From an uncultured Burkholderiales bacterium (GTDB taxonomy: Bacteria > Pseudomonadota > Gammaproteobacteria > Burkholderiales > Burkholderiaceae_C), in contig CALTTG010000001.1 in assembly GCA_943908475.1 (NCBI GenBank), positions 186,001 through 250,000 of the forward strand: a stretch of 64,000 bases of DNA, in the 5' to 3' direction. Positions 44,081 to 54,041 of the stretch are shown piece by piece; position 1 is the first letter of the stretch, and each line of letters begins with the position of its first letter. The notes below the pieces were generated by a model. It saw only the letters and a list, made by a program, of their open reading frames with translations. It made no database searches and was not told the DNA's origin. Made by a program: the position numbers and the translations under genes.

Positions 44081-45142
44081 TCAAGTGGCCGCAGCGACGA
44101 AAGCCTCGTCCAGGCGAGCGACCCAAGCCGCCTTCTCAGCGTCCGTCGCGAAGCTCTTGTCGAAGCTGTTGCGAGCCAAGGTGTAGGCCTCGCGGGGCCC
44201 CAGCGGGAGCGCCGCAAAGGTTTCGAGGTAGTTTTGGTTGAGGTAACCGCCAAAGTAAGCCGGGTCGTCTGAGTTGATCGTGACCTTCAAGCCCGCATCC
44301 AGCAGTTGCTTCAGGTTGTGGTCGGCGAGGGTCTTGAACACGCACAACTTGACGTTGGACAACGGGCAGACCGTGAGGGCCATGCCTTCGCGCGCCAGGC
44401 GTTGCACCAATTCGGGCGACTCCAGGCAGCGCACACCGTGGTCGATGCGTTCCACCTGCAAGATGTCCAGCGCGTTGAGGATGTATTGAGGAGGCCCCTC
44501 CTCGCCCGCATGGGCCACCCGACGCAAGCCAAGTGACTGGCAACGCGCGAACACCTCGGCAAACTTTTCTGGCGGGTGGCCACGTTCACTGGAGTCGAGG
44601 CCCACGCCGATGAAATGCTCGCGGTAAGGCAAGGACTCCTCCAGCGTTTTCAGGGCCGATTCTTGCGACAGGTGCCGCAGGAAACACATGATCAGGCTGG
44701 CTTTGACGCCCAACTCGGTCTGTGCCCGTCGACACGCGCGGCTCAAGCCCTGAATCACCACCTCAAAGGGCACGCCCCGGTCGGTGTGCGTCTGGGGGTC
44801 GAAAAACATCTCGGTGCACAAGACGTTCTCGGCTTTGCAGCGCTCCAGGTAGGCCCAGGCCATGTCATGGAAGTCTTCTTCCTTGAGCAGCACCGAGGCC
44901 CCTGCGTAGTAGATGTCCAAGAAAGATTGAAGGTCGGTGAAAGCGTAAGCCGCCCGAAGCGCATCGACGCTGGGATAAGCCAGCGTCACGCCGTTGCGTT
45001 GCGCGAGCGCGAAGATCAGCTCAGGCTCGAGCGACCCCTCGATGTGCATGTGCAACTCGGCTTTGGGCATGCGCTGCAACAACTCAGGCAGGCGCGTGTG
45101 GGGAATGGTGTCCAGGATGTCGTCGAGTTCGGTGCTGCTCAT
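44081..45142 (-). CDS. Adenine/adenosine deaminase-family protein
   Basis: Zinc hydrolase of 353 aa that deaminates purine bases or nucleosides. Metal ligands and catalytic residues are visible in ELHMHIEGS, AHAGEEGPP, IDHGVRC and the NSDDPAYFGG loop. The segment GLDSSERGHPP is that of bacterial adenine deaminases such as P. aeruginosa PA0148 rather than the GIDLAGDE of true adenosine deaminases, so adenine to hypoxanthine is the more likely reaction. It lies beyond the terminator that ends the BMP operon. Confidence 0.85.
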   Translation of the reverse strand: MSSTELDDILDTIPHTRLPELLQRMPKAELHMHIEGSLEPELIFALAQRNGVTLAYPSVDALRAAYAFTDLQSFLDIYYAGASVLLKEEDFHDMAWAYLERCKAENVLCTEMFFDPQTHTDRGVPFEVVIQGLSRACRRAQTELGVKASLIMCFLRHLSQESALKTLEESLPYREHFIGVGLDSSERGHPPEKFAEVFARCQSLGLRRVAHAGEEGPPQYILNALDILQVERIDHGVRCLESPELVQRLAREGMALTVCPLSNVKLCVFKTLADHNLKQLLDAGLKVTINSDDPAYFGGYLNQNYLETFAALPLGPREAYTLARNSFDKSFATDAEKAAWVARLDEAFVAAAT

Positions 45143-45197
45143 GGTGTTCTCGTGTGCCACGGTGTCACGGCCAATGGGACCGTACCAGAAAAACAAA

Positions 45198-45228
45198 AAC
45201 CGCTGCCGGCGCAGGCCTGGCAGCGGTT
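45198..45228 (-). terminator. Intrinsic terminator after the BMP transporter operon
   Basis: On the minus strand a perfect 10-bp stem (AACCGCTGCC with GGCAGCGGTT) and an 11-nt loop are followed by TTTGTTTTT. It lies just past the substrate-binding protein gene and separates that operon from the deaminase gene. Confidence 0.85.
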
Positions 45229-45273
45229 CTGGGGTGCAGGCGATGCCGGGGCGAACAACCGCCCCGACGCTCA

Positions 45274-46440
45274 TCAATTGCCCGAGGGCACGCTGCCTTC
45301 CACGCCCTTGACGTAGAACTTGATGCCGCCCAGGAACTGGTCATCGGCGACCGCATCCTTGGCCAGCACTTCCTTGCCATCTTGACCGACGATGGGGCCC
45401 TTCCAGATGACGAAGCTGCCATCCTTCAGACCCGACTTGATGGTGTCGACCTTGGCCTTGACATCGGCAGGCACCACATCCGAGACCGAAACGAGGTCAA
45501 TGGCGCCTTCCTTCACCCCCCACCAAACGCCACCGGTCTGCCAAGTGCCTTCCAAGGCGTCTTTGGTTGCCTTGATGTAGTACGGACCCCAGTTGATGAT
45601 GGCCGATGCCAGGTGCGCCTTGGGACCGAACTTCGACATGTCGGAATCCCAACCAAAGGCGTATTTGCCCGCCTTCTCGGCGGTCTGCAACACCGCGCTG
45701 GAATCGGTGTTCTGGAAGAGCACGTCGGCGCCCTGGTTCAGGAGACTTTGTGCACCTTCGGTTTCCTTGGGAGGATCGAACCAAGCGTTGACCCACACCA
45801 CCTTGGTTTTGATCTTGGGGTTCACACTCTGGGCGCCCAGGGTGAAGGCGTTGATGTTGCGGATGACCTCAGGAATGGGGATGGAGCCCACCACGCCCAG
45901 GGTGTTGGTTTTGGTCATGCTGCCCGCGATCACGCCGGCCATGTAGGCCCCTTCGTACGTGCGAGAGTCGTAAGTGCGCATGTTGGGCGCGGTTTTGTAA
46001 CCCGTGCCGTGTTCAAACTTCACGGCGGGGTTGTCGGCGGCGACCTTCAACATGGGCTCCATGTAGCCGAAGGTGGTGCCGAACACCAGCGTGTTGCCTT
46101 GGGCCACCAAGTCACGGATGACACGCTCTGACTCTGGGCCTTCAGGCACTTTTTCCACAAACGTCGTTTTGACCTTGTCGCCGAACTCCTTTTCGACCGC
46201 CAGGCGTCCTTGGTCGTGCGCGAAGGTCCAGCCGGCATCGCCCACCGGGCCGACGTAGGCAAACGCGATCTTCAGCGGACCCGCTGCGGCCGCCGAGGCC
46301 TCAGGGGCTGCTGCGGATGCGGCAGAGGCGGCCTCTGGGGCAGCTTCTTTCTTGCCACAGCCCATCAGGGCGGCTGTGGTGGCCAGTGCGGCCCAGCCGC
46401 CAAGTTTCAGAATCGAACGTTTGGACAAGGTCGATGTCAT
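45274..46440 (-). CDS. BMP-family purine nucleoside-binding lipoprotein
   Basis: Extracytoplasmic substrate-binding protein of 388 aa with a lipoprotein leader (ALMGCGKK) and an Ala/Glu-rich linker. The body has the BMP/PnrA features GPVGDAGWTFAHDQGR near residue 60 and FGTTFGYMEP. PnrA-type proteins bind purine nucleosides, which agrees with the neighbouring catabolic genes. It is the last gene of the transporter operon, ended by the terminator at 45198-45228. Confidence 0.9.
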   Translation of the reverse strand: MTSTLSKRSILKLGGWAALATTAALMGCGKKEAAPEAASAASAAAPEASAAAAGPLKIAFAYVGPVGDAGWTFAHDQGRLAVEKEFGDKVKTTFVEKVPEGPESERVIRDLVAQGNTLVFGTTFGYMEPMLKVAADNPAVKFEHGTGYKTAPNMRTYDSRTYEGAYMAGVIAGSMTKTNTLGVVGSIPIPEVIRNINAFTLGAQSVNPKIKTKVVWVNAWFDPPKETEGAQSLLNQGADVLFQNTDSSAVLQTAEKAGKYAFGWDSDMSKFGPKAHLASAIINWGPYYIKATKDALEGTWQTGGVWWGVKEGAIDLVSVSDVVPADVKAKVDTIKSGLKDGSFVIWKGPIVGQDGKEVLAKDAVADDQFLGGIKFYVKGVEGSVPSGN

Positions 46441-46490
46441 GTCATCTCCAGGGTTGAAAACTGCTCAAATCAACGGACGATGATGCCCCA

Positions 46491-47426
46491 TCAGGCACCG
46501 GGGTGGAAGGGTTTGCCCAGCGACGCTGGCATGTTGATGCGGATCCAAGTCGGATTGCGAGAGATCAGCACCAGCACCACGATGGTGGACAGGTAAGGCA
46601 GCATGGTCAGCCATTGGCTGGGCACTTGAACCCCCTGCCCTTGCAGGTGAAACTGCAGCATGGTCACGCCACCGAACAGGTAGGCCCCCAGCAACACCCG
46701 TGCCGGACGCCAAGTGGCAAAAGTGGTCAAGGCCAGCGCGATCCAGCCCTTGCCTGCGACCATGCCCTCGACCCACAGCGGTGTGTACACCAGGGAGAGG
46801 TAGGCGCCCGCCAGCCCACACAGCGCCCCACCGAAAGCCATGGCAGCCAGGCGGATGACACGCACGGGGTATCCCAAGGCGTGAGCCGACTCAGGCGACT
46901 CGCCCACGGCGCGCAGCACCAACCCGGTCCGGGACTTCATCAGAAACCAGGTCAGCCCCAGCGCCAAGGCCATGGTCAGGTAAACCATGGGGTGGTGCTT
47001 GAACAGCGCTGGCCCGACAAAAGGAAGGTCGGCCAGCACCGGGATGTCGAAGCTCGGGCGCTCGGGCAACTTCATTTGGGTGTACTTGATGCCGACGAAG
47101 GCGCTCAAACCCGTGCCGAACAGGGTGAGTGCAAGGCCTGAGGCGTACTGGTTGGTGTTGAGCCAGATGACCATGCCACCCAGCAAGGTGGCCAGGGTGG
47201 CGCCTGCGGCAGCGCCCGCCACAAAGCCCCAGAGGTCGCTGCCCGTGTTCACACCCGTGGCAAACCCGGCGATGGCGGCCACCAGCATCATGCCTTCAGC
47301 CCCCAGATTGACGACCCCGGCGCGTTCGTTCATCAGCAAGCCCAAGGCGGCGAGGCCCACCACCGTGCCCGCATTGAGGGCGGCGGCCAGCAGCAAGGCC
47401 AGAGAATCAGCGCTCATGCCTGTCAT
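46491..47426 (-). CDS. BMP-type ABC transporter permease 2
   Basis: Inner-membrane protein of 311 aa with about eight helices of the branched-chain/ribose-type permease fold; the motif LMNERAGVVNLGAEGMML is the family landmark. It pairs with the preceding permease to import nucleosides. Its start overlaps the upstream stop by ATGA. Confidence 0.9.
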   Translation of the reverse strand: MTGMSADSLALLLAAALNAGTVVGLAALGLLMNERAGVVNLGAEGMMLVAAIAGFATGVNTGSDLWGFVAGAAAGATLATLLGGMVIWLNTNQYASGLALTLFGTGLSAFVGIKYTQMKLPERPSFDIPVLADLPFVGPALFKHHPMVYLTMALALGLTWFLMKSRTGLVLRAVGESPESAHALGYPVRVIRLAAMAFGGALCGLAGAYLSLVYTPLWVEGMVAGKGWIALALTTFATWRPARVLLGAYLFGGVTMLQFHLQGQGVQVPSQWLTMLPYLSTIVVLVLISRNPTWIRINMPASLGKPFHPGA

Positions 47427-48484
47427 GCTTTGCCCACCCAGCGAATGCGTTGATGAATGAAGGTGTCACACGCCAGAAGCGCAAACAACAGCAGCCCCTG
47501 GAAGACCCCGGTGAGCGCCTTGGGCAGGCCCAGGCGCGATTGGGCCAACTCGCCCCCGATGTAGAACATGCTCATGAGGATGGCGGAAAACACAATGCCC
47601 ACGGGATTGAGTCGCCCCACGAAGGCCACGATGATGGCGGCGAAGCCGTAGCCCATCGGCACATAGGGTGTGAGCTGACCCTGCGGCCCAGCGACATCCA
47701 GCGCACCCGCGAGACCGGCCATGCCCCCTGACAGCAGCAAGCCAGTCCACAAGGCCCGACGCGACGAAAAGCCGGCGTAGCGTGCGGCCATGGGTGCCAG
47801 GCCCCCCACCTGCATCTGAAATCCGGCGAAGGTGCGGTACATGAACACCAGGAAGCCGAGCACCGCCACGCCAGCAATGAAGATGCCCACGTTCATGCGC
47901 AAGCCCGCTTCCAGTTTGGGCAAACGGGTCTGCTGCAGGAACGTGATGGTCTGGGGAAAGTTGTAGCCATTGGGGTCCTTCCATGGCCCATAGACCAGGT
48001 AACTCAACACCATCTCGGCCACATAGACCAGCATCAGGCTCACCAAAATTTCGTTGGCGTTGAAGCGATCACGCAGCAGCGCCACGATGGCCGCCCACGC
48101 CATGCCCCCCACCATGCCTGCGGCCACCACCGCCCAGAGGATCCAGGTGCCGGTCTCGGGTGTGGCTCGCATGGCCACACCGCCTGCGAACACAGCCCCC
48201 AGGATGAATTGCCCCTCTGCGCCAATGTTCCACAAATTGGCACGGAAGCACACCGCCAGGCCCAATGCGATGAGGATGAGCGGCACCGCCTTGAGGCTGA
48301 GCTCAGAGAGCGCATAGGCGCTCTTGAGCGGCTCGACAAAAAACATCTGCAAGCCCGCCAATGGATCTTTGCCCAGGGCCAGGAACAGGGCAACCCCCAC
48401 CACCACCGTGATGAGCAACGCCACCACCGGCGAGGCCAGGCTCAACCACACGGAAGGGGCGGGGCGAGGTTCAAGCTTGAACAT
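47423..48484 (-). CDS. BMP-type ABC transporter permease 1
   Basis: Inner-membrane protein of 353 aa with eight or more helices; CFRANLWNIGAEGQFILGAVF is the conserved permease loop. The start MFKLEPR overlaps the end of the ATPase gene by 14 nt and gives a short cytoplasmic N-terminus. It forms the second half of the channel. Confidence 0.9.
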   Translation of the reverse strand: MFKLEPRPAPSVWLSLASPVVALLITVVVGVALFLALGKDPLAGLQMFFVEPLKSAYALSELSLKAVPLILIALGLAVCFRANLWNIGAEGQFILGAVFAGGVAMRATPETGTWILWAVVAAGMVGGMAWAAIVALLRDRFNANEILVSLMLVYVAEMVLSYLVYGPWKDPNGYNFPQTITFLQQTRLPKLEAGLRMNVGIFIAGVAVLGFLVFMYRTFAGFQMQVGGLAPMAARYAGFSSRRALWTGLLLSGGMAGLAGALDVAGPQGQLTPYVPMGYGFAAIIVAFVGRLNPVGIVFSAILMSMFYIGGELAQSRLGLPKALTGVFQGLLLFALLACDTFIHQRIRWVGKA

Positions 48485-50009
48485 GTGCACCCTCCCCCGC
48501 CGGCGAAACACCCGGTGCAGGCCACAAACCGCTCATCCATTCGCCAATTTGCGTCACGCTGGCCTGTGCCACCGGCACACTGGGCGACAGGCGCCCCTGC
48601 GCCATGACCATCAAACGGTCGCAGACCTCGAACAATTCGTCGAGCTCTTCGCTCACCACCAACACGGCGCAACCCGCATCACGCAGCTTCAACAACTCGC
48701 CGCGGATCTGAGCCGCGGCCCCCACATCCACACCCCAGGTGGGCTGGGAGACCAGCAGCACTTTGGGGTGCGCATCGATTTCGCGTCCCATGATGAATTT
48801 CTGCAAGTTCCCGCCTGACAGGCTTTTGGCCAAGGCCTGAGGGCCTCCGGCCTTGACTTTGTAGCGCTCGATCAACTCCTGAGCCATCGCCTTGATGCCA
48901 TGGACGCGAAGCCAACCACCCGGGCCGATGGCGTTGTGGCGAGTCAGCAAGGTGTTCTGAGCCAACGACATGGTGGGAACCGCCCCCCGCCCCAAGCGTT
49001 CTTCTGGCACGCTGTGCAGCCCCAATCGACGCCGACGCGCCGGACTGGCACGACTGATGTCGTGGCCCAGCAAGGTGATGTGCCCCCGATTGGCACGGGG
49101 GTCTTCGCCGCTGAGTGCCGCCATCAAGGCTTGCTGCCCATTGCCAGACACGCCCGCGATGCCGAGGATTTCGCCCGCCCTCACGGCCAGGTCAATGCCC
49201 TGCAAGTTGACCCCAAATGGATCGGTTTTGGGCAGGCTCAAGCTGGAGACCTGCAAGGCCACCTCGCCGAGGGTGGGCGCGCGGCGCTCCAGCCTTGGTG
49301 GCTCGGCACCGATCATCAGTCGGGACAGGCTGGCGTTGCTCTCCTGACGGGGATCGACCTCCCCTGTGACCTTGCCCCCGCGCAACACGGTACAGCGGTG
49401 GCACAGGGCGCGGATTTCATCGAGCTTGTGGCTGATGTAGAGGATGGCGCAGCCCTGGTCGGCCAATTGCCGAAGCGTCACAAAGAGCTTGTCGACGGCC
49501 TGCGGTGTGAGCACCGAGGTCGGCTCGTCCAAAATCAGCACCTGCGGTTGGGTCAAGAGCGCGCGCACAATCTCCACCCGCTGGCGCTCACCCACGGTCA
49601 GCGTGTGCACCGTGCGATCGGGATCGACCTCCAAGCCATAGTGACCCGAGACTTCGCGCACTCGGTCGGTCACCGCCGCCAGCGACAACTGCGAGCCCAA
49701 ACCCAACCAGACGTTCTCGGCCACGGTCAAAGTGTCGAACAGCGAAAAATGCTGAAACACCATGCTGATGCCCAATGCACGGGCCTCTTGAGGCGAGCGC
49801 ACCTGAACCGCTTGTCCGTTGAAGCGAATCGTGCCGGCATCGGGCTTGACGGCACCGAAGATGATTTTCATCAGTGTGGACTTGCCCGCACCGTTTTCGC
49901 CCAGCACCGCGTGAATCTCACCGGGCATGACGGTCAGGCTGACGTCGTCATTGGCGCGCACCGCTGGGTACTGCTTGCTGATGTGTTGGAGTTCGAGCCT
50001 CGGGGTCAT
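48471..50009 (-). CDS. BMP-type ABC transporter ATPase (two NBD domains)
   Basis: Sugar/nucleoside-type double ATPase of 512 aa. The first half has GENGAGKST (Walker A), a signature TVGERQRVE and LILDEP (Walker B); the second half keeps GVSGNGQQAL and a signature SLSGGNLQKF, with the degenerate second Walker A usual in this family. It overlaps guanine deaminase by ATGA upstream and the permease by 14 nt downstream, so the operon is tightly packed. Confidence 0.92.
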   Translation of the reverse strand: MTPRLELQHISKQYPAVRANDDVSLTVMPGEIHAVLGENGAGKSTLMKIIFGAVKPDAGTIRFNGQAVQVRSPQEARALGISMVFQHFSLFDTLTVAENVWLGLGSQLSLAAVTDRVREVSGHYGLEVDPDRTVHTLTVGERQRVEIVRALLTQPQVLILDEPTSVLTPQAVDKLFVTLRQLADQGCAILYISHKLDEIRALCHRCTVLRGGKVTGEVDPRQESNASLSRLMIGAEPPRLERRAPTLGEVALQVSSLSLPKTDPFGVNLQGIDLAVRAGEILGIAGVSGNGQQALMAALSGEDPRANRGHITLLGHDISRASPARRRRLGLHSVPEERLGRGAVPTMSLAQNTLLTRHNAIGPGGWLRVHGIKAMAQELIERYKVKAGGPQALAKSLSGGNLQKFIMGREIDAHPKVLLVSQPTWGVDVGAAAQIRGELLKLRDAGCAVLVVSEELDELFEVCDRLMVMAQGRLSPSVPVAQASVTQIGEWMSGLWPAPGVSPAGEGAHVQA

Positions 50010-51385
50010 GCGTGGGGCTTCTTGTGGTGTCGGGTGTGTCCAGCGACCAGGGTCTCGACCAAGTTGCGGTCGTCACCCAGGGTCATCCAGGCAAAGATTC
50101 TCTCGTGCAAGGACGATGCCAGCTGATCGCGGTGGCGGGCGACTTCATCGGCGGCCAGATCCCACACACACAGGTCGGCCATCAAACCGGGCTCGATGCG
50201 CCCAATCTCGTGGCTGAGGCCCAGGTGCGCGGCAGCGCCTGCGGTGGCCGTGTGCAAGGCTTTCCAGGCCGTCAGCCGGTGGCCTTGCATGGCCTGGATC
50301 TTGTAGGCATCGGCCATGGTTCGCAACATGGACAGGCTGGTGCCCCCTCCCACATCGCTGGCCAGGCTGACATTCACGCCATCGGCCTGGGCGCGGGGCC
50401 AATCGAACAAACCGCTGCCCAAAAACAGGTTCGACGAGGGGCTGTGGGCGATCTGAGCACCATGGGCTTTGAGCACCGCGCGGTCTTCGTCGTCGAGCCA
50501 AATGCCATGGGCCAGCACCGCTCTCGGGCCAATCAAGCCATCGCGGTCGTAGACGTCCAGGTAGCTTCGCGCATCGGGAAACAGTTCCGCGACCCAGCGC
50601 ACTTCGTCTCGGTTCTCGGCCACGTGGGTCTGCATGTAGACGCCCGCGTGAGATTGCACCAGTTGACCCGCCATGCTCAGTTGAGCCGGGGTGCTGCACG
50701 GCGCAAAGCGAACTGTGACGGCAAACGCCTGCCGGTCACGGCCATGCCAACGCTCGATCAGGTCCACGCAATCGCGCTCGGCCTGCTCGACATCGTCGCG
50801 CAAGCCGTCGGGCGCGTGTCGATTCATCAACACCTTGCCCGTGATGAGGCGCATGCCAGCGTCTGCCGCCCGCTGAAACAGGGCCTCTGCGCTGACCTTG
50901 TGCACGGTCGGGAACACGACCGCGCTGGTCGTGCCTTGCGCCCACAAGGCCCGAAGAAACCGTGTGGCGCCCGCCTGAGAAACCGCCGGGTCGGCGTATT
51001 TGCGCTCGGCGGGGAAGGTGTAGGTGTTGAGCCAATCGAGCAACTCGGTGCCAAAACTGGCGATCACATCCAGTTGAGGGCAATGCACATGGGTGTCGAT
51101 GAAGCCCGGCAAGATGAAGCGACCACGGTGGTCTTCCACCGGGACGCCTGCCCACCCCAACGCCTCGACCGAATCACCCGCCCCGGTGGCAGGCTGCACC
51201 GCCACAATTCGGCCTTCGCGCAGGTAGATGAGGTGGTCGGGGCGGTGACGAACCCCGGGCGCCTGCTCCGGGTTGGCGAAACCCGGATCGTCGGTGAAGT
51301 CGAGCAGATCGCCGCGCAAAATGCGACGGGCAGCGCCGACAGGCACATGGGGATTCGAGCCGTGCAGGGGAGCGGGTGCGGGCAT
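50006..51385 (-). CDS. guaD: Guanine deaminase
   Basis: Amidohydrolase of 459 aa converting guanine to xanthine plus ammonia. Zinc ligands are in HVHCPQ, QTHVAEN and LAHGIWL, and the catalytic Asp in ASDVGGG; HSPSSNLFLGSG is the guanine-deaminase landmark. The RFAP motif reads VRFAPCS. It precedes the transporter genes, so imported purines can be converted at once. It follows the LysR-type gene by eight bases. Confidence 0.93.
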   Translation of the reverse strand: MPAPAPLHGSNPHVPVGAARRILRGDLLDFTDDPGFANPEQAPGVRHRPDHLIYLREGRIVAVQPATGAGDSVEALGWAGVPVEDHRGRFILPGFIDTHVHCPQLDVIASFGTELLDWLNTYTFPAERKYADPAVSQAGATRFLRALWAQGTTSAVVFPTVHKVSAEALFQRAADAGMRLITGKVLMNRHAPDGLRDDVEQAERDCVDLIERWHGRDRQAFAVTVRFAPCSTPAQLSMAGQLVQSHAGVYMQTHVAENRDEVRWVAELFPDARSYLDVYDRDGLIGPRAVLAHGIWLDDEDRAVLKAHGAQIAHSPSSNLFLGSGLFDWPRAQADGVNVSLASDVGGGTSLSMLRTMADAYKIQAMQGHRLTAWKALHTATAGAAAHLGLSHEIGRIEPGLMADLCVWDLAADEVARHRDQLASSLHERIFAWMTLGDDRNLVETLVAGHTRHHKKPHA

Positions 51386-51393
51386 GTGAGCGT

Positions 51394-52398
51394 TCAGATG
51401 TTGCGGGACGCCGACGAAAACTCATGGCGCCAAGGCGGGCGAACCTGCTGCAGGCTCCGAACCACCTCCCTGACCTGCTCACGCAGCCAGCGGCTGGCCG
51501 CAGAGTGATGGGTGAGGTCGTGCCACAGCTGATAGTAGTTCATGGCGGGGAAGTTCACCGGGCATTTGATGATCTTGACCTGCAACTGCTGTGCGTAGCG
51601 CTCGCAGAATCGGCGCCCAGTGGTGAGGACCAACAACGAACCCGCCACCATGTAAGGCAGTTGGGCAAAGTGGGGATTGCGCACGACGATGTTGCGCTTG
51701 AGCCCCTGCATGGCCAGGTGTTCATCGATGATGCCGATGCCGCCCGGATGCAAAGATGGCGGCGCCACATGTTCGGCCTGCAAGTATTGCTCCAGGGACC
51801 AGGCGCGCTTGCCCTCGCGAGGCAGTTTGGCCGCCGGGTGATCTTCGGCGACCAGGCACACCACCTCGTCGCTGATCAACCGGCCGAGGTGAAGCTCGTC
51901 AGACGGCTCCAGCCAGTTGCCGATCACGAGATCGACCTCACCCCGCGCCAGGCTGCGGCGGTAGTCGAGGTCCCCCGACAGGGGCACGAACTCCAAGCGC
52001 GCATGGGGGGCCAGGCGCTTGATGCGCAAGGTGAGTTCTGGCAAAAAGAACGGGTCGAGGTAGTCGGTTGCGGCGATGCGAAAGGTCACTGCCGAAACGG
52101 CCGGATCAAACTCTCGCACAGTGCTCTTGCTGCCAAACATGGCCTGCGCGTTGTGCAAGATGGCTGCAGCAGGTTCGAGCAAGCTCAGCGCCACATCGGT
52201 GGGTGCCATGCTCTGGCCGCATCTCACCAGCAGCGGATCGCCCGTCAGGTCGCGCAGGCGCTTGAGTTGCGCGCTGACGGCCGGCTGGCTGCTGTGCAGA
52301 CGAAGCGCCGCACGGGAGACACTGCATTCGGTGATCACTGTGTGCAAGACCCTGATGAGAGAAATGTCGATCTTGTCGAAAACAGCGTTCTTGTTCAT
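51394..52398 (-). CDS. LysR-type transcriptional regulator
   Basis: Regulator of 334 aa: an N-terminal winged helix (residues 12-70, VSRAALRLHSSQPAVSAQLKRL) and a periplasmic-binding-like effector domain. It is divergent from xdhABC and first of the run that continues into guaD and the transporter, so it probably controls purine degradation in response to a purine intermediate. The effector cannot be told from sequence. Confidence 0.88.
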   Translation of the reverse strand: MNKNAVFDKIDISLIRVLHTVITECSVSRAALRLHSSQPAVSAQLKRLRDLTGDPLLVRCGQSMAPTDVALSLLEPAAAILHNAQAMFGSKSTVREFDPAVSAVTFRIAATDYLDPFFLPELTLRIKRLAPHARLEFVPLSGDLDYRRSLARGEVDLVIGNWLEPSDELHLGRLISDEVVCLVAEDHPAAKLPREGKRAWSLEQYLQAEHVAPPSLHPGGIGIIDEHLAMQGLKRNIVVRNPHFAQLPYMVAGSLLVLTTGRRFCERYAQQLQVKIIKCPVNFPAMNYYQLWHDLTHHSAASRWLREQVREVVRSLQQVRPPWRHEFSSASRNI

Positions 52399-52506
52399 AC
52401 AGTCAATCTGATAATCGCCATCACGCCAATGCTATACCGCAACACGGGCTGCGCAGTACCCTCCAGGGCATGCCCAGTGCCTTTTGACGCATCTTGATCG
52501 AACACC

Positions 52507-54027
52507 ATGAGCACGCCCACGCCCGATACCCCCTCGATGCCGGCGCCAGCGCCCGTTCGGTTCCTCCACCGGGGCCAATGGCAAACGGTTTGGGCGGAGC
52601 CTGTCACCCGGACGGTGCTGCAATGGCTGCGAGAGGACGCCCATTGCACAGGCACCAAAGAGGGCTGCGCCGAAGGCGACTGCGGTGCGTGCACGGTCGT
52701 GGTGGGCACGCCCGATGCATCCGCACCCGATGGGCTGCGTCTGGACAGCATGAACGCCTGCATCCAGTTCCTGCCCACCCTTCACGGCAAAGCCTTGTTC
52801 ACCGTCGAGAGCCTCAGTGAGCCGCAACGGGGCGCTGCGCAGCCCTTGCACCCCTGTCAAGACGCCATGGTGAACTGTCATGGATCCCAATGCGGGTTTT
52901 GCACCCCTGGCTTCGTGATGTCGCTGTGGCACCTCTACGAGCAGCACGACCAGGCCCCCGACAGGGGCGAGATCGCCGATGCGCTGAGTGGCAATTTGTG
53001 TCGGTGCACCGGCTATCGCCCGATCCTGGATGCGGCCGAACAGATGTACAAGGCCCCCAGACGGCCGCTGGACCGCGCCGCCACGGCCGAGGCGCTGAAG
53101 GCGGTACCGCCCATGCCCCTGCACCAGAGCGGCGCAGGGCCGCGCTTCCTGGCGCCTCGCAGCGTCGATGAGCTGGCGCAATGGCGGCAGGCGCTGCCCA
53201 ACGCCCGCCTCTTGGCGGGTGGCACCGACATCGGGCTGTGGGTCAACAAACAATTCAAGGACCTGGGTGACATCATCCACTTGGGACAGGTCTCGGACTT
53301 GCAGCGCATCACGCCTTGGCCCAACGGTGCTGGCCTGTCGATCGGCGCCGGCGCCAACCTGGAGGCGGCCTGGCAGGCACTCGCAGAGCACTTGCCTGCG
53401 TTGACCGAGCTCTGGCGCCGATTTGCGTCGCTGCCCATCCGGCACGCTGGCACTTTGGGCGGCAACCTGGCCAACGGGTCGCCCATTGGCGATGGCGCAC
53501 CGGTGTTGCTCGCCCTCGATGCCGAACTGGTGCTTCGCTGCGGCACCCAGCGGCGGCGCCTGCCACTGAAAGAGTTCTACCTCGACTACATGAAGAATGC
53601 CCTGGCACCTGGGGAATTCATCGAATCGATGGAGGTGCCATGGCCCCAAGCGCCCGAGCGACTGCGCGCCTACAAGCTCAGCAAGCGTCGGGACAGCGAC
53701 ATCTCGGCCGTGTGTGCCGCACTGTGGGTGAGCTTGGACCGAGGTCGAATCGTGGAGGCTCGCACGGCCTTCGGCGGCATGGCCGCCACGGCGCGCCGTT
53801 CACCCCTCGTCGAGCAGGCGTTGTTGGGTCATCGGTGGGACGCTGAAACCGTGGCCCGTGCACAGCAGGCCCTGGCTCAGGATTTTCAGCCCCTCAGCGA
53901 CATGCGAGCCAGTGCGACCTACCGAATGGCCGCGGCCCAAGGCTTGCTGGAGCGGTGGTGGCTGGAAACACGTGAACAGTCGCCAATGGCTGCATCGGCC
54001 GTGCAAGTCTGGCCCGCCACCCCCTGA
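52507..54027 (+). CDS. xdhA: Xanthine dehydrogenase small subunit (FeS and FAD)
   Basis: Subunit of 506 aa that carries electrons from molybdenum to NAD. The N-terminal plant-type [2Fe-2S] domain has CTGTKEGCAEGDCGAC, the second cluster domain has CGFCTPGF and CRCTGYRPI, and the FAD domain has LLAGGTDIGLW and GTLGGNLANGSPIGD. The order matches bacterial XdhA. The promoter gap to the LysR gene is 108 nt, and xdhB follows after 14 nt. Confidence 0.95.
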   Translation: MSTPTPDTPSMPAPAPVRFLHRGQWQTVWAEPVTRTVLQWLREDAHCTGTKEGCAEGDCGACTVVVGTPDASAPDGLRLDSMNACIQFLPTLHGKALFTVESLSEPQRGAAQPLHPCQDAMVNCHGSQCGFCTPGFVMSLWHLYEQHDQAPDRGEIADALSGNLCRCTGYRPILDAAEQMYKAPRRPLDRAATAEALKAVPPMPLHQSGAGPRFLAPRSVDELAQWRQALPNARLLAGGTDIGLWVNKQFKDLGDIIHLGQVSDLQRITPWPNGAGLSIGAGANLEAAWQALAEHLPALTELWRRFASLPIRHAGTLGGNLANGSPIGDGAPVLLALDAELVLRCGTQRRRLPLKEFYLDYMKNALAPGEFIESMEVPWPQAPERLRAYKLSKRRDSDISAVCAALWVSLDRGRIVEARTAFGGMAATARRSPLVEQALLGHRWDAETVARAQQALAQDFQPLSDMRASATYRMAAAQGLLERWWLETREQSPMAASAVQVWPATP

Positions 54028-54041
54028 CAACGAGTTCGACC

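Noticed and set aside
41859..44186. Long open frame opposite the FtsX permease
   Set aside because: His/Gln-rich antisense artefact of GC-rich codons; the minus-strand gene has clear permease features.
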